Positions 36,903-45,482 of a DNA stretch of 64,000 bases are shown here, in pieces. The stretch is from assembly GCF_023100725.1 (NCBI RefSeq), contig NZ_CP095501.1, positions 1,488,001 through 1,552,000 of the forward strand. The letters are read 5' to 3'. Position 1 is the first letter of the stretch. Every line of letters starts with the position of its first letter. The position numbers and the translations under genes were made by a program. The notes under the pieces are model-generated. The model was not told the origin of the DNA and searched no databases. It saw only the letters and a program-made list of their open reading frames with translations. Source of the DNA: Arthrobacter antioxidans (lineage in GTDB: Bacteria; Actinomycetota; Actinomycetes; Actinomycetales; Micrococcaceae).

Positions 36903-37580
36903 ATGACCCCATCGCTTTCGGCACAGTGGCGCGACCTCGATGCATCGCTCGAGCGGGCAGGCTTCTACCCCCGGCTCGTGGCCGACGTGGTCCATGACGC
37001 CCTCGACGGCCGGGAGCCGCTCTCCCACGTCGCACACCTCGAGACGCACTTCGAGCGCACCGAGGTGCACCGCCACATCACGGTCCTGGTCCTCACCGAG
37101 GACATGCTGGTCATCACGCACGTGGACGACCAGCAGCTCGACGACGCCGGCGAGCAGGTCATGGCGCAAATCTCCACAGAGTCCGTCCCCGTGAGCCAGA
37201 TCCGCTCCGTGGTCCTGAGCTACCTCTACGCGCAGCCGCAGGACTACAAGCCCACGGACCAGGTCCGCGAGATGACGCTCGCCATCGCCTGGTCCGGCGG
37301 GCAGCGCCTGGACATCGGCCCCGCCAGCTGCGGGGACCCGCAGTGCGACGCCGACCACGGCCTCACCGGGACGATGGCCCAGGAGGACATCGTGCTGCGG
37401 GTCAGCGCGGAGGCGGACGGCGCGCAGGCGGTGCAGAACGCCAAGGGATTCGCCAGGGCCCTGCGCAAGGTCAACACGGCGAGCCCCGTCGCCGGCGGGT
37501 ACGTCGCGGCGCCGGACGTGACGCCGCGCCGGCAGCCCGGCTTCGGCGCGCGGTTCAACAGGCCGCACCACCAGCGGTAG
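36903..37580 (+). CDS. DUF5998 family protein
   Basis: A 225-aa soluble protein of an actinobacterial family of unknown function. The N-terminal two thirds look alpha/beta (HITVLVLTEDMLVITHVDD). A CGDPQCDADHG segment around residue 143 could bind metal. The basic C-terminus (RRQPGFGARFNRPHHQR) is likely disordered. The next gene begins 5 nt after the stop, so it leads a unit with the phosphatase and thymidine kinase genes. No function can be assigned. Confidence 0.75.
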   Translation: MTPSLSAQWRDLDASLERAGFYPRLVADVVHDALDGREPLSHVAHLETHFERTEVHRHITVLVLTEDMLVITHVDDQQLDDAGEQVMAQISTESVPVSQIRSVVLSYLYAQPQDYKPTDQVREMTLAIAWSGGQRLDIGPASCGDPQCDADHGLTGTMAQEDIVLRVSAEADGAQAVQNAKGFARALRKVNTASPVAGGYVAAPDVTPRRQPGFGARFNRPHHQR

Positions 37581-37585
37581 CGGCG

Positions 37586-38818
37586 GTGCCTTTCCTCCAC
37601 AAGGAGCCCCTGCCCGCTCCGCCCGCCTATGGCGTGTCCACCGTGGCCGAGGTGATGACCAGCTCGGCCGCAGTGCTCGGCGTGGACGGCTTCACCAACG
37701 CGCTCGGCCTGCCCGCCGCACGGCGCATCGCCGTCGTCATGGTGGACGGCCTCGGCATGGCGCTGCTGCGGAAGTACGCGGCGCACGCCCCGTACCTGCG
37801 GGAGAGCCTCCCGTCCGCGCGGATCCTCTCCTCCGCCTTCCCCTCGACGACGGCGGCGTCACTGGCCAGCCTGGGCACGGGCCTCGCCCCCGGGCAGCAC
37901 GGCCTGGTGGGCTACGACGTCCTCGACCCCGCGCAGGATGCCGTGGTGAACATGCTCGGCCGGTGGGACGCCGCGGTGGATCCGCTCGCCTGGCAGCCGC
38001 ACCCGACGGTCTTCGAGAGGGTGTCCGGGCACCTGCCCGTCGTCACCGTGAGCCACCCCCGCTTCGAGGACTCATCCATGACCCGCGCGGCGCTGCGCGG
38101 CGGGGCCTTCGCCGGGGCGGGCATCATCCACGCGCAGATCGACGCGGCCGCCGAGCAGCTGGCCGCGGCGCCGTCCATGCTCATGTACTTCTACGTCAAC
38201 GACCTCGACAAGGCCGGCCACCGGTGGGGCGTCGACTCCCCGCAGTGGCTGCGCGCACTCGAGGACCTGGACGCCGCCCTGAAGCTCCTGGCCCGCCGGG
38301 TCCCCTCGGACACGCTCCTGCTCCTGACGGCAGACCACGGCATGGTGGACATCGCGGCACCGCAGCGGATCGACTATTCCGAGCACCCCGACCTCCTCGA
38401 GGGCGTCGCCCACACGGGCGGCGAGCCGCGCATGCTCCACCTCTACCTCGCGCCGGACCTCTCCGCCGGGGAGAGGGACGCCCTGGCGCTGCGCTGGCAT
38501 GAGGCCTTCGGGTCCCGGGCGTGGGTCCTGACGCGGGACGAGGCCGTCGCGGGAGGCTACTTCGGGTCCGTGCGCGACGACGTCCTGCCGCGCATCGGTG
38601 ACCTGCTCGTGCTGGCACGGGAGGGCATAGCCCTCATCGACGGGCGGCGCGTGCAGCCGACAGCGTTCGAGATGGTGGGGCAGCACGGCTCCCTGACGCG
38701 GGCCGAGCGCGACGTCCCCCTCATCACCCTGGCGAGACCCGCCGCGACCGGCCGCCCCGCGACCGGCCGCCCCGCGGGCAGCCGCAGCAGGAGCAGCAGG
38801 GGGGCGCGCCGTGGCTGA
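37586..38818 (+). CDS. Alkaline phosphatase superfamily phosphodiesterase (nucleotide pyrophosphatase/NPP-like)
   Basis: A 410-aa metal-dependent hydrolase. Motifs: first metal Asp in VVMVDGLGMALL; nucleophile Thr in FPSTTAASLASLGTG followed by QHGLVGYD; second metal site in YVNDLDKAGHRWG; and TADHGMVD. This is the layout of NPP/PglZ-like enzymes that split phosphodiesters or pyrophosphates. No signal peptide, so cytoplasmic. The tail carries two ATGRP repeats (encoded by a 15-bp tandem duplication) and a basic end. The GTG start begins 5 nt after DUF5998; the 3' end overlaps tdk by 8 nt. Confidence 0.82.
   Translation: MPFLHKEPLPAPPAYGVSTVAEVMTSSAAVLGVDGFTNALGLPAARRIAVVMVDGLGMALLRKYAAHAPYLRESLPSARILSSAFPSTTAASLASLGTGLAPGQHGLVGYDVLDPAQDAVVNMLGRWDAAVDPLAWQPHPTVFERVSGHLPVVTVSHPRFEDSSMTRAALRGGAFAGAGIIHAQIDAAAEQLAAAPSMLMYFYVNDLDKAGHRWGVDSPQWLRALEDLDAALKLLARRVPSDTLLLLTADHGMVDIAAPQRIDYSEHPDLLEGVAHTGGEPRMLHLYLAPDLSAGERDALALRWHEAFGSRAWVLTRDEAVAGGYFGSVRDDVLPRIGDLLVLAREGIALIDGRRVQPTAFEMVGQHGSLTRAERDVPLITLARPAATGRPATGRPAGSRSRSSRGARRG
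38744..38773 (+). repeat. 15-bp perfect tandem duplication at the 3' end of the phosphatase gene
   Basis: GCGACCGGCCGCCCC occurs twice back to back (38744-38758, 38759-38773), keeping the frame and encoding ATGRP twice. Confidence 0.7.
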
Positions 38819-39551
38819 GCTCCTGTTCTTCTCGGGCACCATGGACTGCGGGAAGTCCACCCTCGCACTGCAGATGGACCACAACCACAAGGCCCGCGGC
38901 CGCCGGGGCGTGCTCTTCAGCTCCCACGACCGGGCGGGGGAGTCCATGATCTCCAGCCGCCTCGGGCTCCAGGTGCCGGCCGTCGAGGTCTTCCCGGACA
39001 CCGACTTCTGGACCGAGCTCACGCTGCGGCAGACCATGGGCGCGCGGATCGACTACGTGATCTGCGACGAGGCACAGTTCTACACGGTCGACCAGATCGA
39101 CCAGCTGGCGCGCGTCGTGGACGAGATGGACATCGACGTCTTCGGCTTCGGGATCACCTCGGACTTCCGTACCCGGCTCTTCCCCGGGTCGCAGCGCCTG
39201 ATCGAACTCGCCGACCGCGTGCAGGTGCTGCAGGTCGAGGCGCTGTGCTGGTGCGGCAAGAGGGCCACCCACAACGCCCGCACCGTGGACGGCGTGATGG
39301 TCGTCGAGGGGGACCAGATGGTGGTCGGCGATGTGGACCAGCCCATCGACGACGACGCCCCGGCGACCGTGAGGCGTCCCGCGCACGATCCGCTGTCCGG
39401 AGGACGCGACCGTGAGCCCGTGGTCGGGTACGAGACGCTGTGCCGACGGCACCACATGCGCCGCCAGACGTCCCGGACGTCGCCGTCGCTCTACGCCAAC
39501 GAGGCGCCGCTGCCCTTCGAGGAGCGGCTCCATGAGGCCGACCTGACCTGA
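38811..39551 (+). CDS. tdk: Thymidine kinase (type II, TK1-like)
   Basis: 246 aa. Phosphorylates thymidine to dTMP in salvage. P-loop FSGTMDCGKST at residues 7-17, the catalytic Glu in CDEAQFYT, and a zinc-binding set including LCWCGKRATHN and the C-terminal CRRHHMR. About 40 residues longer than E. coli Tdk owing to an insertion (VDQPIDDDAPATVRRPAHD region) before the last zinc ligands. The start overlaps the upstream phosphatase by 8 nt; cotranscribed. dut, the other dTTP-pool gene, lies 2.7 kb downstream. Confidence 0.95.
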   Translation: MAELLFFSGTMDCGKSTLALQMDHNHKARGRRGVLFSSHDRAGESMISSRLGLQVPAVEVFPDTDFWTELTLRQTMGARIDYVICDEAQFYTVDQIDQLARVVDEMDIDVFGFGITSDFRTRLFPGSQRLIELADRVQVLQVEALCWCGKRATHNARTVDGVMVVEGDQMVVGDVDQPIDDDAPATVRRPAHDPLSGGRDREPVVGYETLCRRHHMRRQTSRTSPSLYANEAPLPFEERLHEADLT

Positions 39552-39633
39552 CCCGCGGTTTACGCGCCGGACGACGCGGTCGGTGCGCTGGTCGGTGCGG
39601 TGGGGCGATGCCGCCGGTCAGGGCGGCGGGCGG

Positions 39634-41064
39634 TCAGTCGCCCTTCCGCCCGAAGACGATGTCGTCCCAGCTCGGAACGCTCGAGCGCTTGGGCTTGACC
39701 CGGCGCTCGGCCGCGACGTCCGCTCCGTCCTTGCCGGGTTCCCTTGAAGCGTCCTTGCCGGTGTCCTTGCCGGTTTCCCTGCCGGTGTCCCTGCCGGACC
39801 CCTTGCCGGTGCCCCTCGGCGCATCCCGGCCGGTGGTGCGGGCAGCCTGGCCGCCGCCGTCGCGTCCCGTCCCCGCTGCCGGCGGCTGGAGCCGGCGTGA
39901 GGGCTGGGCGAAGATGCTGATCTCGCGGGTGTCCGTGCTGACCCCGTCGTGGAGCCTCGGTGACCCGTCCTCGTGCCGGGCCGCTTCGTCCCCGGTCCCG
40001 GCATCGCCGGCGGGTACGTCGTCGTCCCCGATCCGCGGCGCGAGCGAGAGACCCTGGACCGCGGTCTCCCGTCCGGTCGGCGCGTCCTCGTCGGCGTCGC
40101 CCGGATCCCCGTCCGTCCCGGACCCGCCGTCCCGGGTCTCGCCGTGCTCGGTTCCGGTGTCCCGATTCCCGCTGTCCGCGGTGCCGTCGTCGGCCCTCGG
40201 ATGGGCGGCCGGGATGCCGCCGCGCGTGAGGAGTTCCGCGAGGGCGTCGTCGCCGTCCTCGTCGGCGCCGAGGCGCTGGCCGCGGCGTGAGCGCAGGACG
40301 TCCAGCAGGCCGTCCTGGTCGGCCGGGGGTGCCTCGTCGGCCTTCTCCGCCTCGAAGTCGAAGACACGATCCGCCACGGCGCTGAGCCTGCGGGCGGGGA
40401 GCGGGCCGTCGAGGGGTTCGAGCTCGCTGAGCACCTGCGCCCACCGGTTGCCGTTCACGACCGTCTTGCGGGTGGGGTTGTACGTCCACTGCGCGGGCGG
40501 CTGCTCGCCCAGGTCCACCGTGGAGCCCTCGGGGAGTTCGAACGAGGCCTCCACGTGCCAGGACCCGTCCTGGCGCCGCCACGAGTCCCATTCGAGGGAC
40601 GCCGGGTCAACCCCGTAGCTCTGCACGCGGTAGGCGACCATGTCGCCGAGGAGGGCGGGGTCGTCGCCGAAGGCGGACCGGTAGCCGTCATGGCTCGGAA
40701 GCGGTGTGGCGACCTCGACGCGCTGCGCGAGGTAGGCCAGGTAGTCGCGCTCGGCGCGCACCGGACCCTCGTAGCGCTCCACGTGGGCGAGGTCGAGGCC
40801 CGATTCGGCGGCGACCTGCTCCGCCGTCGCGCCCGTCCGGATGCGGGCCTGGATGTCGCGGGGGGTCAGGTGGACCGGGGGCTTCGCCGGCTTCGCCCGG
40901 GGCTCCTGCGGCGGCACGGCCCGGGGCGCGGTCGGAACGTCGGCGGGCGTGCTCGCACGGCGCAGCGCGTCGTCGATGGGCAGCCGGTAGGACACCCCAT
41001 CCTCGCCGCTCAACAGCAGATGTCCGCCATCCTCATGGACACCCACCAGGCGTAGCTCGTGCAT
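39634..41064 (-). CDS. sepH: Septation protein SepH (DUF3071)
   Basis: A 476-aa cell-division protein that in Streptomyces and Mycobacterium binds FtsZ and promotes Z-ring assembly. The N-terminal SepH domain (about 1-200) includes the helix-turn-helix with TPRDIQARIRTGATAEQVA and GLDLAHVERYEGPV. The C-terminal half is acidic and disordered, with a run of five tetrapeptides of the type (G/D/E)-(T/S)-G-(K/R), then a conserved-looking basic tail ending SVPSWDDIVFGRKGD, as in SepH relatives. GGAGG lies 5 nt before the ATG. Divergent from DUF4193. Confidence 0.9.
   Translation of the reverse strand: MHELRLVGVHEDGGHLLLSGEDGVSYRLPIDDALRRASTPADVPTAPRAVPPQEPRAKPAKPPVHLTPRDIQARIRTGATAEQVAAESGLDLAHVERYEGPVRAERDYLAYLAQRVEVATPLPSHDGYRSAFGDDPALLGDMVAYRVQSYGVDPASLEWDSWRRQDGSWHVEASFELPEGSTVDLGEQPPAQWTYNPTRKTVVNGNRWAQVLSELEPLDGPLPARRLSAVADRVFDFEAEKADEAPPADQDGLLDVLRSRRGQRLGADEDGDDALAELLTRGGIPAAHPRADDGTADSGNRDTGTEHGETRDGGSGTDGDPGDADEDAPTGRETAVQGLSLAPRIGDDDVPAGDAGTGDEAARHEDGSPRLHDGVSTDTREISIFAQPSRRLQPPAAGTGRDGGGQAARTTGRDAPRGTGKGSGRDTGRETGKDTGKDASREPGKDGADVAAERRVKPKRSSVPSWDDIVFGRKGD
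39752..39811 (-). repeat. Five 12-bp tandem repeats inside sepH
   Basis: Units of (T/C)CC(T/C)TGCCGGNN at 39752, 39764, 39776, 39788 and 39800, encoding on the minus strand GTGK-GSGR-DTGR-ETGK-DTGK. In-frame unit size means copy number can vary without disrupting the reading frame. Confidence 0.75.
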
Positions 41065-41109
41065 CGATTCCTCCAGCCGACAATGATTCCTAGATGAAAC
41101 TGTGCCACT

Positions 41110-41124
41110 GAATGGCGGCCATTC
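41110..41124. promoter_or_regulatory. 15-bp palindrome between sepH and DUF4193
   Basis: GAATGGC-G-GCCATTC, perfect arms of 7, in the 200-nt divergent intergenic region, 46 nt upstream of the sepH start. Binding protein unknown. Confidence 0.35.
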
Positions 41125-41264
41125 CTACTACGTGATCAGGCGTGGCGGGCTGCGGCGCTGCACCGGGCACAAATCGGGAGGCCGTAGCGTTATGGCAGCC
41201 GTGGGTAGACGACCCGCGGATGGTCGGACAGAATCCGGACGGTATGGAGCGTGGGAAGGCAGAT

Positions 41265-41570
41265 ATGGCGACAGACTACGATGCGCCGCGAACGACGGTC
41301 GACGACGACGGTGACACCCGCAGCGACGAACTCAAGGCATTCGGTGCCGGGGCCGCGCTGCAGACGGCGGTGATCGACGACGACGAGCTCGAGGCCGCGG
41401 ACTCCTTCGACCTGCCCGGCGCGGACCTCTCCAGTGAGGAGATCTCGGTGCAGATCCTCGCGGCGCAGGCCGACGAGTTCACCTGCGCCTCCTGCTTCCT
41501 CGTCCGGCACCGGTCGCAGATCGCGCGCGACCGCGACGGGCAGCTGTACTGCGTGGACTGCGAGGGCTGA
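41265..41570 (+). CDS. DUF4193 domain-containing protein (zinc-ribbon-like)
   Basis: A 101-aa acidic protein; ortholog position matches Rv2699c of M. tuberculosis. The N-terminus begins MATDYDAPRT followed by a long Asp/Glu-rich region. The C-terminus has two CxxC pairs, FTCASCFLV and YCVDCEG, that should bind one zinc ion. GGAAGG lies about 6 nt before the ATG, which fixes this start over upstream in-frame codons. Function unknown. The C-terminal end meets the convergent DUF3093 stop 3 nt away. Confidence 0.9.
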   Translation: MATDYDAPRTTVDDDGDTRSDELKAFGAGAALQTAVIDDDELEAADSFDLPGADLSSEEISVQILAAQADEFTCASCFLVRHRSQIARDRDGQLYCVDCEG

Positions 41571-41573
41571 GGC

Positions 41574-42050
41574 TCAGCCGGCCAGCGCGGCGACGAGGCG
41601 TTCCGGGGTGCGGGAGGACGCGAGCCAGTAGGGCGTGCGGTCCTCGGGATCCGTGACCTCGATCCTCACGACCGGCGAGATCCAGCCCCTGATGCACAGG
41701 TAGGCGAGGCCGTGCAGGCCCGGGCCGCGCTGGTAGGTCGCATCCTCGCCGCCGAACCAGTCCACCGCCCCGAGGTACTCGCGCTCGATGGTCGCGCGGC
41801 CCACGGTCAGGGTGGTCGGGGTGACCGTGATCCGTGGCGTGGACAGGATGAGCATGGTGAACACGATGACCGCGACGACGACGGCCACCGCGTAGCCGAC
41901 GAACATCGAGATGGGCGCGAACATGATGATCGTCGCCGCGGAGAACCCCGCCGCGATCAGCCAGATCCAGGGCGAGGGCCACAGTCGCTCGTCGTAGAGG
42001 ACGGTCTGGTCGGGTGTGTTCTGGGGGGCTTCCCCGGGCGCGCTGGACAT
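41574..42050 (-). CDS. DUF3093 domain-containing membrane protein
   Basis: 158 aa with two adjacent hydrophobic segments (IWLIAAGFSAATIIMFAPI and VGYAVAVVVAVIVFTMLIL) followed by a soluble beta-rich domain with WISPVVRIEVTDPEDRTPYW, typical of DUF3093. The ATG at 42050 begins the family-like sequence; an upstream in-frame ATG would add 24 atypical residues. Ortholog of Rv2698 by position. Divergent from dut. Function unknown. Confidence 0.85.
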   Translation of the reverse strand: MSSAPGEAPQNTPDQTVLYDERLWPSPWIWLIAAGFSAATIIMFAPISMFVGYAVAVVVAVIVFTMLILSTPRITVTPTTLTVGRATIEREYLGAVDWFGGEDATYQRGPGLHGLAYLCIRGWISPVVRIEVTDPEDRTPYWLASSRTPERLVAALAG

Positions 42051-42162
42051 GACACCAGCATTCCACCCTTTCGCCCCGGCCTCATCCCCGCCTCCCGGCC
42101 GCCTGACAGCCGCGCCCGCCAAAGGGTCCCGCGACTGTCAGGTGGGGCTCCGGCAAAGGCGC

Positions 42163-42168
42163 TAAAGT
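42163..42168 (+). promoter_or_regulatory. Candidate -10 of dut
   Basis: TAAAGT, 42 nt before the dut ATG, is the best TANNNT match in the divergent DUF3093/dut gap. Confidence 0.35.
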
Positions 42169-42210
42169 GGGGTGCTGGTCACCGGATAGCTCGCCTTGGA
42201 GATGCAGTTC

Positions 42211-42708
42211 ATGGGTACACAGCAGGACCTCCCGGTCCAGATCTTGATGCTCGACGACGGCCTCGAGCCCCCCGCGTACGCCACCGACGGCGACGCGGGC
42301 GCGGACCTGCGCACCGCCGTCGATCTCGTCCTCGAACCGGGCGAACGCGCGCTCGTGCCCACGGGGGTGGCGATGGCGCTCCCGCCGGGCTACGTGGGCC
42401 TCGTGCACCCGAGGTCCGGGCTCGCCGCCCGGCACGGCCTGACGATCGTCAATGCTCCGGGAACCGTCGACGCCGGCTACCGCGGGGAGATCAAGGTCTG
42501 CCTCCTCAACACCGACCGGCATCAACCGGTCCGCCTCTCGCGCGGCGACAGGATCGCCCAGCTGGTCATCCAGCGCGTGGAGCGTGCCGCGTTCACCGTC
42601 GTCGACCGGTTGCCCGACAGCGCCCGCGGCACCGGTGGCTTCGGGTCGACCGGCGGCTTCGGGAGCCCCGCCCCGGCGTCCGCCGGCGCAGCCCCCGCGG
42701 GCGGCTGA
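42211..42708 (+). CDS. dut: dUTP diphosphatase (trimeric dUTPase)
   Basis: 165 aa. Hydrolyses dUTP to dUMP and PPi. All five dUTPase motifs are present: [33 protein letters not shown] with the catalytic Asp; [11 protein letters not shown]; and the C-terminal P-loop-like [10 protein letters not shown] that closes over substrate. A short Gly/Ala/Pro tail follows. The start at 42211 has GGAG 9 nt upstream; an in-frame ATG at 42202 is too close to it. Head of the dut-DUF3710-OB-DUF3159 gene string. Confidence 0.97.
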   Translation: MGTQQDLPVQILMLDDGLEPPAYATDGDAGADLRTAVDLVLEPGERALVPTGVAMALPPGYVGLVHPRSGLAARHGLTIVNAPGTVDAGYRGEIKVCLLNTDRHQPVRLSRGDRIAQLVIQRVERAAFTVVDRLPDSARGTGGFGSTGGFGSPAPASAGAAPAGG

Positions 42709-42783
42709 CGCCCCACCCCGTGTCGCAGCAGCGACCATCGAAGATCCCACCACTCGACCACGCCACAGGAAAGGACCCCGGAC

Positions 42784-43656
42784 ATGGCTTTTGGGCGCCC
42801 CAGGAAGAAGAAGCAGGACGACGTCTCCGACGCGTCGGAGCAGCAGGACCACGACGCCACGGCGGCGCCGGGCGGAATGGTGGACGAGGCTGCGACGGCC
42901 GGGACCGCCGATGCGCCCGCCGATGCCGCCGCGCCCGCTGATGCCGCCGTGCCTGCCACTGCCGATGCCGGTGCCACCGCATCCGGCGTCCCGCAGGCCG
43001 CCGCCCTCGTGTCCAGCGCGGACTACGATCGCGCCACCCACGGTCCGTTCGACCTCTCCGAGCAGGACACCGCGAGCGGCTACATCGACCTCGGTGCCGT
43101 GCGGATCAACGCGGCCGACGGGCTGCAGCTGCGCCTCGAGGTCGAGGAGCGCAGCAAGCGCGTCATCGCCGTGACGCTGGATCTCGGCGGGTCGACCCTC
43201 CAGCTGCAGGCCTTCGCCGCGCCGAAGACGGAGGGTCTGTGGGACGAGATCCGGGAGCAGATCGGCACCTCGGTGGGCGCTCAGGGCGGCACGGTCGAGG
43301 AGCGGCCGGGCAGGCTCGGTACCGAACTCTTCGCCAAGCTGCCCGCTCAGACGCCCGACGGCCAGGCCGGGTACCGCGTGGCGCGCTTCGTGGGCATCAA
43401 CGGCCCGCGCTGGTTCCTGCGGGGAGTCTTCGGAGGCCCCGCGGCCCTGGAGCCGACCGCAGCAGCACCCATGGAGCGGCTGTTCCGCAGCGTCGTCGTG
43501 GTCCGTGGCGACCACCCCCTCCCGCCGCGCGAGCTGCTGCAGCTCAAGCTGCCCAAGGAGGCCGCGGCAGGAGCCCCGGCCGCTCCCGCTCCCGCGCCCG
43601 CGCGCCCGGACCTGAACCCGCTCGAGCGCGGTCCCGAGATCACCGAGACCCGCTGA
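42784..43656 (+). CDS. DUF3710 domain-containing protein
   Basis: 290 aa. A basic start (MAFGRPRKKKQDD), an Ala-rich disordered segment of about 75 residues, then a beta-rich conserved domain (YDRATHGPFDLSEQD; GWRVARFVG-like GYRVARFVGINGPRW; FRSVVVVRGDHPLPPRELL) and a Pro/Ala tail. This matches the actinobacterial DUF3710 family, ortholog of Rv2696c by synteny. Downstream OB-fold gene starts 5 nt after the stop. Function unknown. Confidence 0.88.
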   Translation: MAFGRPRKKKQDDVSDASEQQDHDATAAPGGMVDEAATAGTADAPADAAAPADAAVPATADAGATASGVPQAAALVSSADYDRATHGPFDLSEQDTASGYIDLGAVRINAADGLQLRLEVEERSKRVIAVTLDLGGSTLQLQAFAAPKTEGLWDEIREQIGTSVGAQGGTVEERPGRLGTELFAKLPAQTPDGQAGYRVARFVGINGPRWFLRGVFGGPAALEPTAAAPMERLFRSVVVVRGDHPLPPRELLQLKLPKEAAAGAPAAPAPAPARPDLNPLERGPEITETR

Positions 43657-43661
43657 CCGCC

Positions 43662-44006
43662 GTGCCCGCCCTGCCGTCCGGCGCGGTTCCCGGCGGCCCG
43701 GGGCCCGGTCCCGTCCCCGCACCGGCCGCGCTGCCGCAGCGTGGCAGGATCAAGGCCCAGGGGGTCGTGACCAGCCTCACCATCGCGCCCGTCCTGGCCC
43801 CGCCGTCCTTCAGCGTCCTCGTCCGGATCGACCGGAACGGCGCGCGGACGACCGTCCGGATCATCTGGATGGGCCAGCGGCGCGTGCCCGGGATCGAGGC
43901 AGGAGTCGCGCTGCGGTTCGAGGGAATGCTCACCACGGTGGACGGCACGCCCACCGTGTACAACCCGCGCTACGAGATCATCGGCCGCCCGGACGAGAAC
44001 GGATGA
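43662..44006 (+). CDS. OB-fold nucleic acid-binding domain-containing protein
   Basis: A 114-aa protein starting at a GTG 5 nt after the DUF3710 stop. A Pro-rich N-terminus of about 25 residues is followed by five predicted beta strands (IKAQGVVTSLTIAP; FSVLVRIDRNGARTTVRIIWMG; LRFEGMLTTVDGTPTVYNPRYEI) that fit a small OB-fold. Ortholog of Rv2694c by order. Nucleic-acid binding is a family prediction only. Part of the dut operon-like string. Confidence 0.75.
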   Translation: MPALPSGAVPGGPGPGPVPAPAALPQRGRIKAQGVVTSLTIAPVLAPPSFSVLVRIDRNGARTTVRIIWMGQRRVPGIEAGVALRFEGMLTTVDGTPTVYNPRYEIIGRPDENG

Positions 44007-44016
44007 GGTACCAGAC

Positions 44017-44811
44017 ATGAGCCACCCGATCGAGGATCCCGACGCCCACCGGCGGCACGCCGATGACGGCGGCCGCCCGGCGGAGGACCGGCCGACCGAC
44101 CCGCAGGCTGGGCCGCAGACCGATCCGCAGGCCGGGCCGACGGCCGCGGACCTCGCCATGCAGTACGCCGCGAAGTCCGGGGTGAAGCGCAGCGACTCCG
44201 GCCAGATCGACGTCCTGTCCTCGGTGGGAGGTGTCCAGGGTCTCGCCGAGAGCATCGCCCCCGGGCTGGTCTTCACCGTCCTCTTCACGGTCACGAGGGA
44301 CCTCACGGTCTCGCTCGTCGCGGCGCTGGCGGTCTCCGCCGTCTTCACCGTCCTCCGGCTCGTCTCGAGGACACCGGTCACGCAGGCCCTCGCGGGGCTC
44401 GTCGGCGTGGCGTTCTGCGCCATCGTGGCCCAGCGCACCGGCAACGCGGAGGACTTCTTCCTCCCGGGCTTCTTCATCAACGGCGGGTACATCATCGCGA
44501 TGGCCGCCTCGGTGGTGTTCCGGTGGCCCTTCGCCGGGCTGCTCTTCGGCTTCATCCGCAACGAGGGCATCGAATGGCGGAAGGACCCCGCGCGCGTCCG
44601 CGCCTACGCGACCGCCACCTGGATCATCGTGGCGGTGCTGGCACTGCGCCTGGCCGTCCAGGTGCCGCTCTACCTCGCCGGGAACGTCGCGGCGCTGGGA
44701 TCCACGCGCGTGGCCATGGGACTGCCGCTGTACGCGCTCGGCCTCTGGCTCGCGTGGATCATCTCGCGCCCCCGCCCGGTCACGGCCGGCGGACCGCCCG
44801 CGGACAGCTAG
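44017..44811 (+). CDS. DUF3159 domain-containing membrane protein
   Basis: 264 aa. An acidic N-terminal tail with repeated DPQAGPQTDPQAGP elements is followed by about six hydrophobic helices starting LAESIAPGLVFTVLFTV, with FFLPGFFINGGYIIAMAAS in the middle. Typical DUF3159, ortholog of Rv2693c. The TAG stop shares the tetramer CTAG with the stop of the convergent TrkA gene, so the two ORFs overlap by 4 nt. Function unknown; constant company of TrkA genes. Confidence 0.88.
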   Translation: MSHPIEDPDAHRRHADDGGRPAEDRPTDPQAGPQTDPQAGPTAADLAMQYAAKSGVKRSDSGQIDVLSSVGGVQGLAESIAPGLVFTVLFTVTRDLTVSLVAALAVSAVFTVLRLVSRTPVTQALAGLVGVAFCAIVAQRTGNAEDFFLPGFFINGGYIIAMAASVVFRWPFAGLLFGFIRNEGIEWRKDPARVRAYATATWIIVAVLALRLAVQVPLYLAGNVAALGSTRVAMGLPLYALGLWLAWIISRPRPVTAGGPPADS

Positions 44812-45482
44812 TCGTCGTCGTCGTTCCGGGCGGAGAGCGCCACCCGGAGCTCGTCCTCGGCAGCGATGGCCGCGAGGAAGAACAGCTCGTCGCCGCCCTC
44901 CACGAGGTCGTCCGGGCTGGGGGTGATGGGGGAGTCGTCGCGCAGGATGGCGACGGCGGCGCAGTCCTCCGGAAGGCTGAGGGAGCCGATCGTCTGGCCG
45001 ATGAGGGGGGAGTCCTGGGGGACGGTGAACTCCACGATCGAGGACACCCCGGTCTGCAGCGTCAGCAGGCGCACGAGGTCGCCGATCTCCACGGCCTCCT
45101 CCACGAGGGCCGTCATGAGCCGGGGCGTGTTGACCGCCACGTCCACACCCCAGGAGTCGTCGAACATCCAGTCGTTCTTCGGGTTGTTCACCCGACCGAC
45201 CGTGCGCCCCACACCGAATTCGCTCTTCGCGAGGAGCGACACCACGAGGTTCACCTTGTCGTCGCCGGTCGCGGACACCACCACGTCGGCCTCGTCGAGC
45301 CGGGCGTCCTTGAGCGTCGTGAGCTCGCAGGCGTCCCCGATCAGCCACTTGGCCCCCTTGAGCCCGCTGCGGCCGATCACCTCGGGCTTCTCGTCGATGA
45401 GCAGGATCTCGTGCTTGTTGCCCAGCAGCTCCCGTGCGATCGACGAGCCGACGCTCCCGGCTCCGGCGATGACGACCCTCAT
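44808..45482 (-). CDS. ceoC: TrkA family potassium uptake regulator (CeoC-type)
   Basis: 224 aa. RCK/KTN Rossmann domain: GAGSVGSSIARELL at the N-terminus with the acidic residue LLIDEKPE that selects NAD(H), then an RCK-C domain (about 140-215). It forms gating rings with Trk/Ktr-type channels. Its ATG overlaps the stop of the paired TrkA gene by 4 nt. The order matches ceoB-ceoC (Rv2691-Rv2692). No channel subunit gene is visible in this window. Confidence 0.88.
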   Translation of the reverse strand: MRVVIAGAGSVGSSIARELLGNKHEILLIDEKPEVIGRSGLKGAKWLIGDACELTTLKDARLDEADVVVSATGDDKVNLVVSLLAKSEFGVGRTVGRVNNPKNDWMFDDSWGVDVAVNTPRLMTALVEEAVEIGDLVRLLTLQTGVSSIVEFTVPQDSPLIGQTIGSLSLPEDCAAVAILRDDSPITPSPDDLVEGGDELFFLAAIAAEDELRVALSARNDDDD

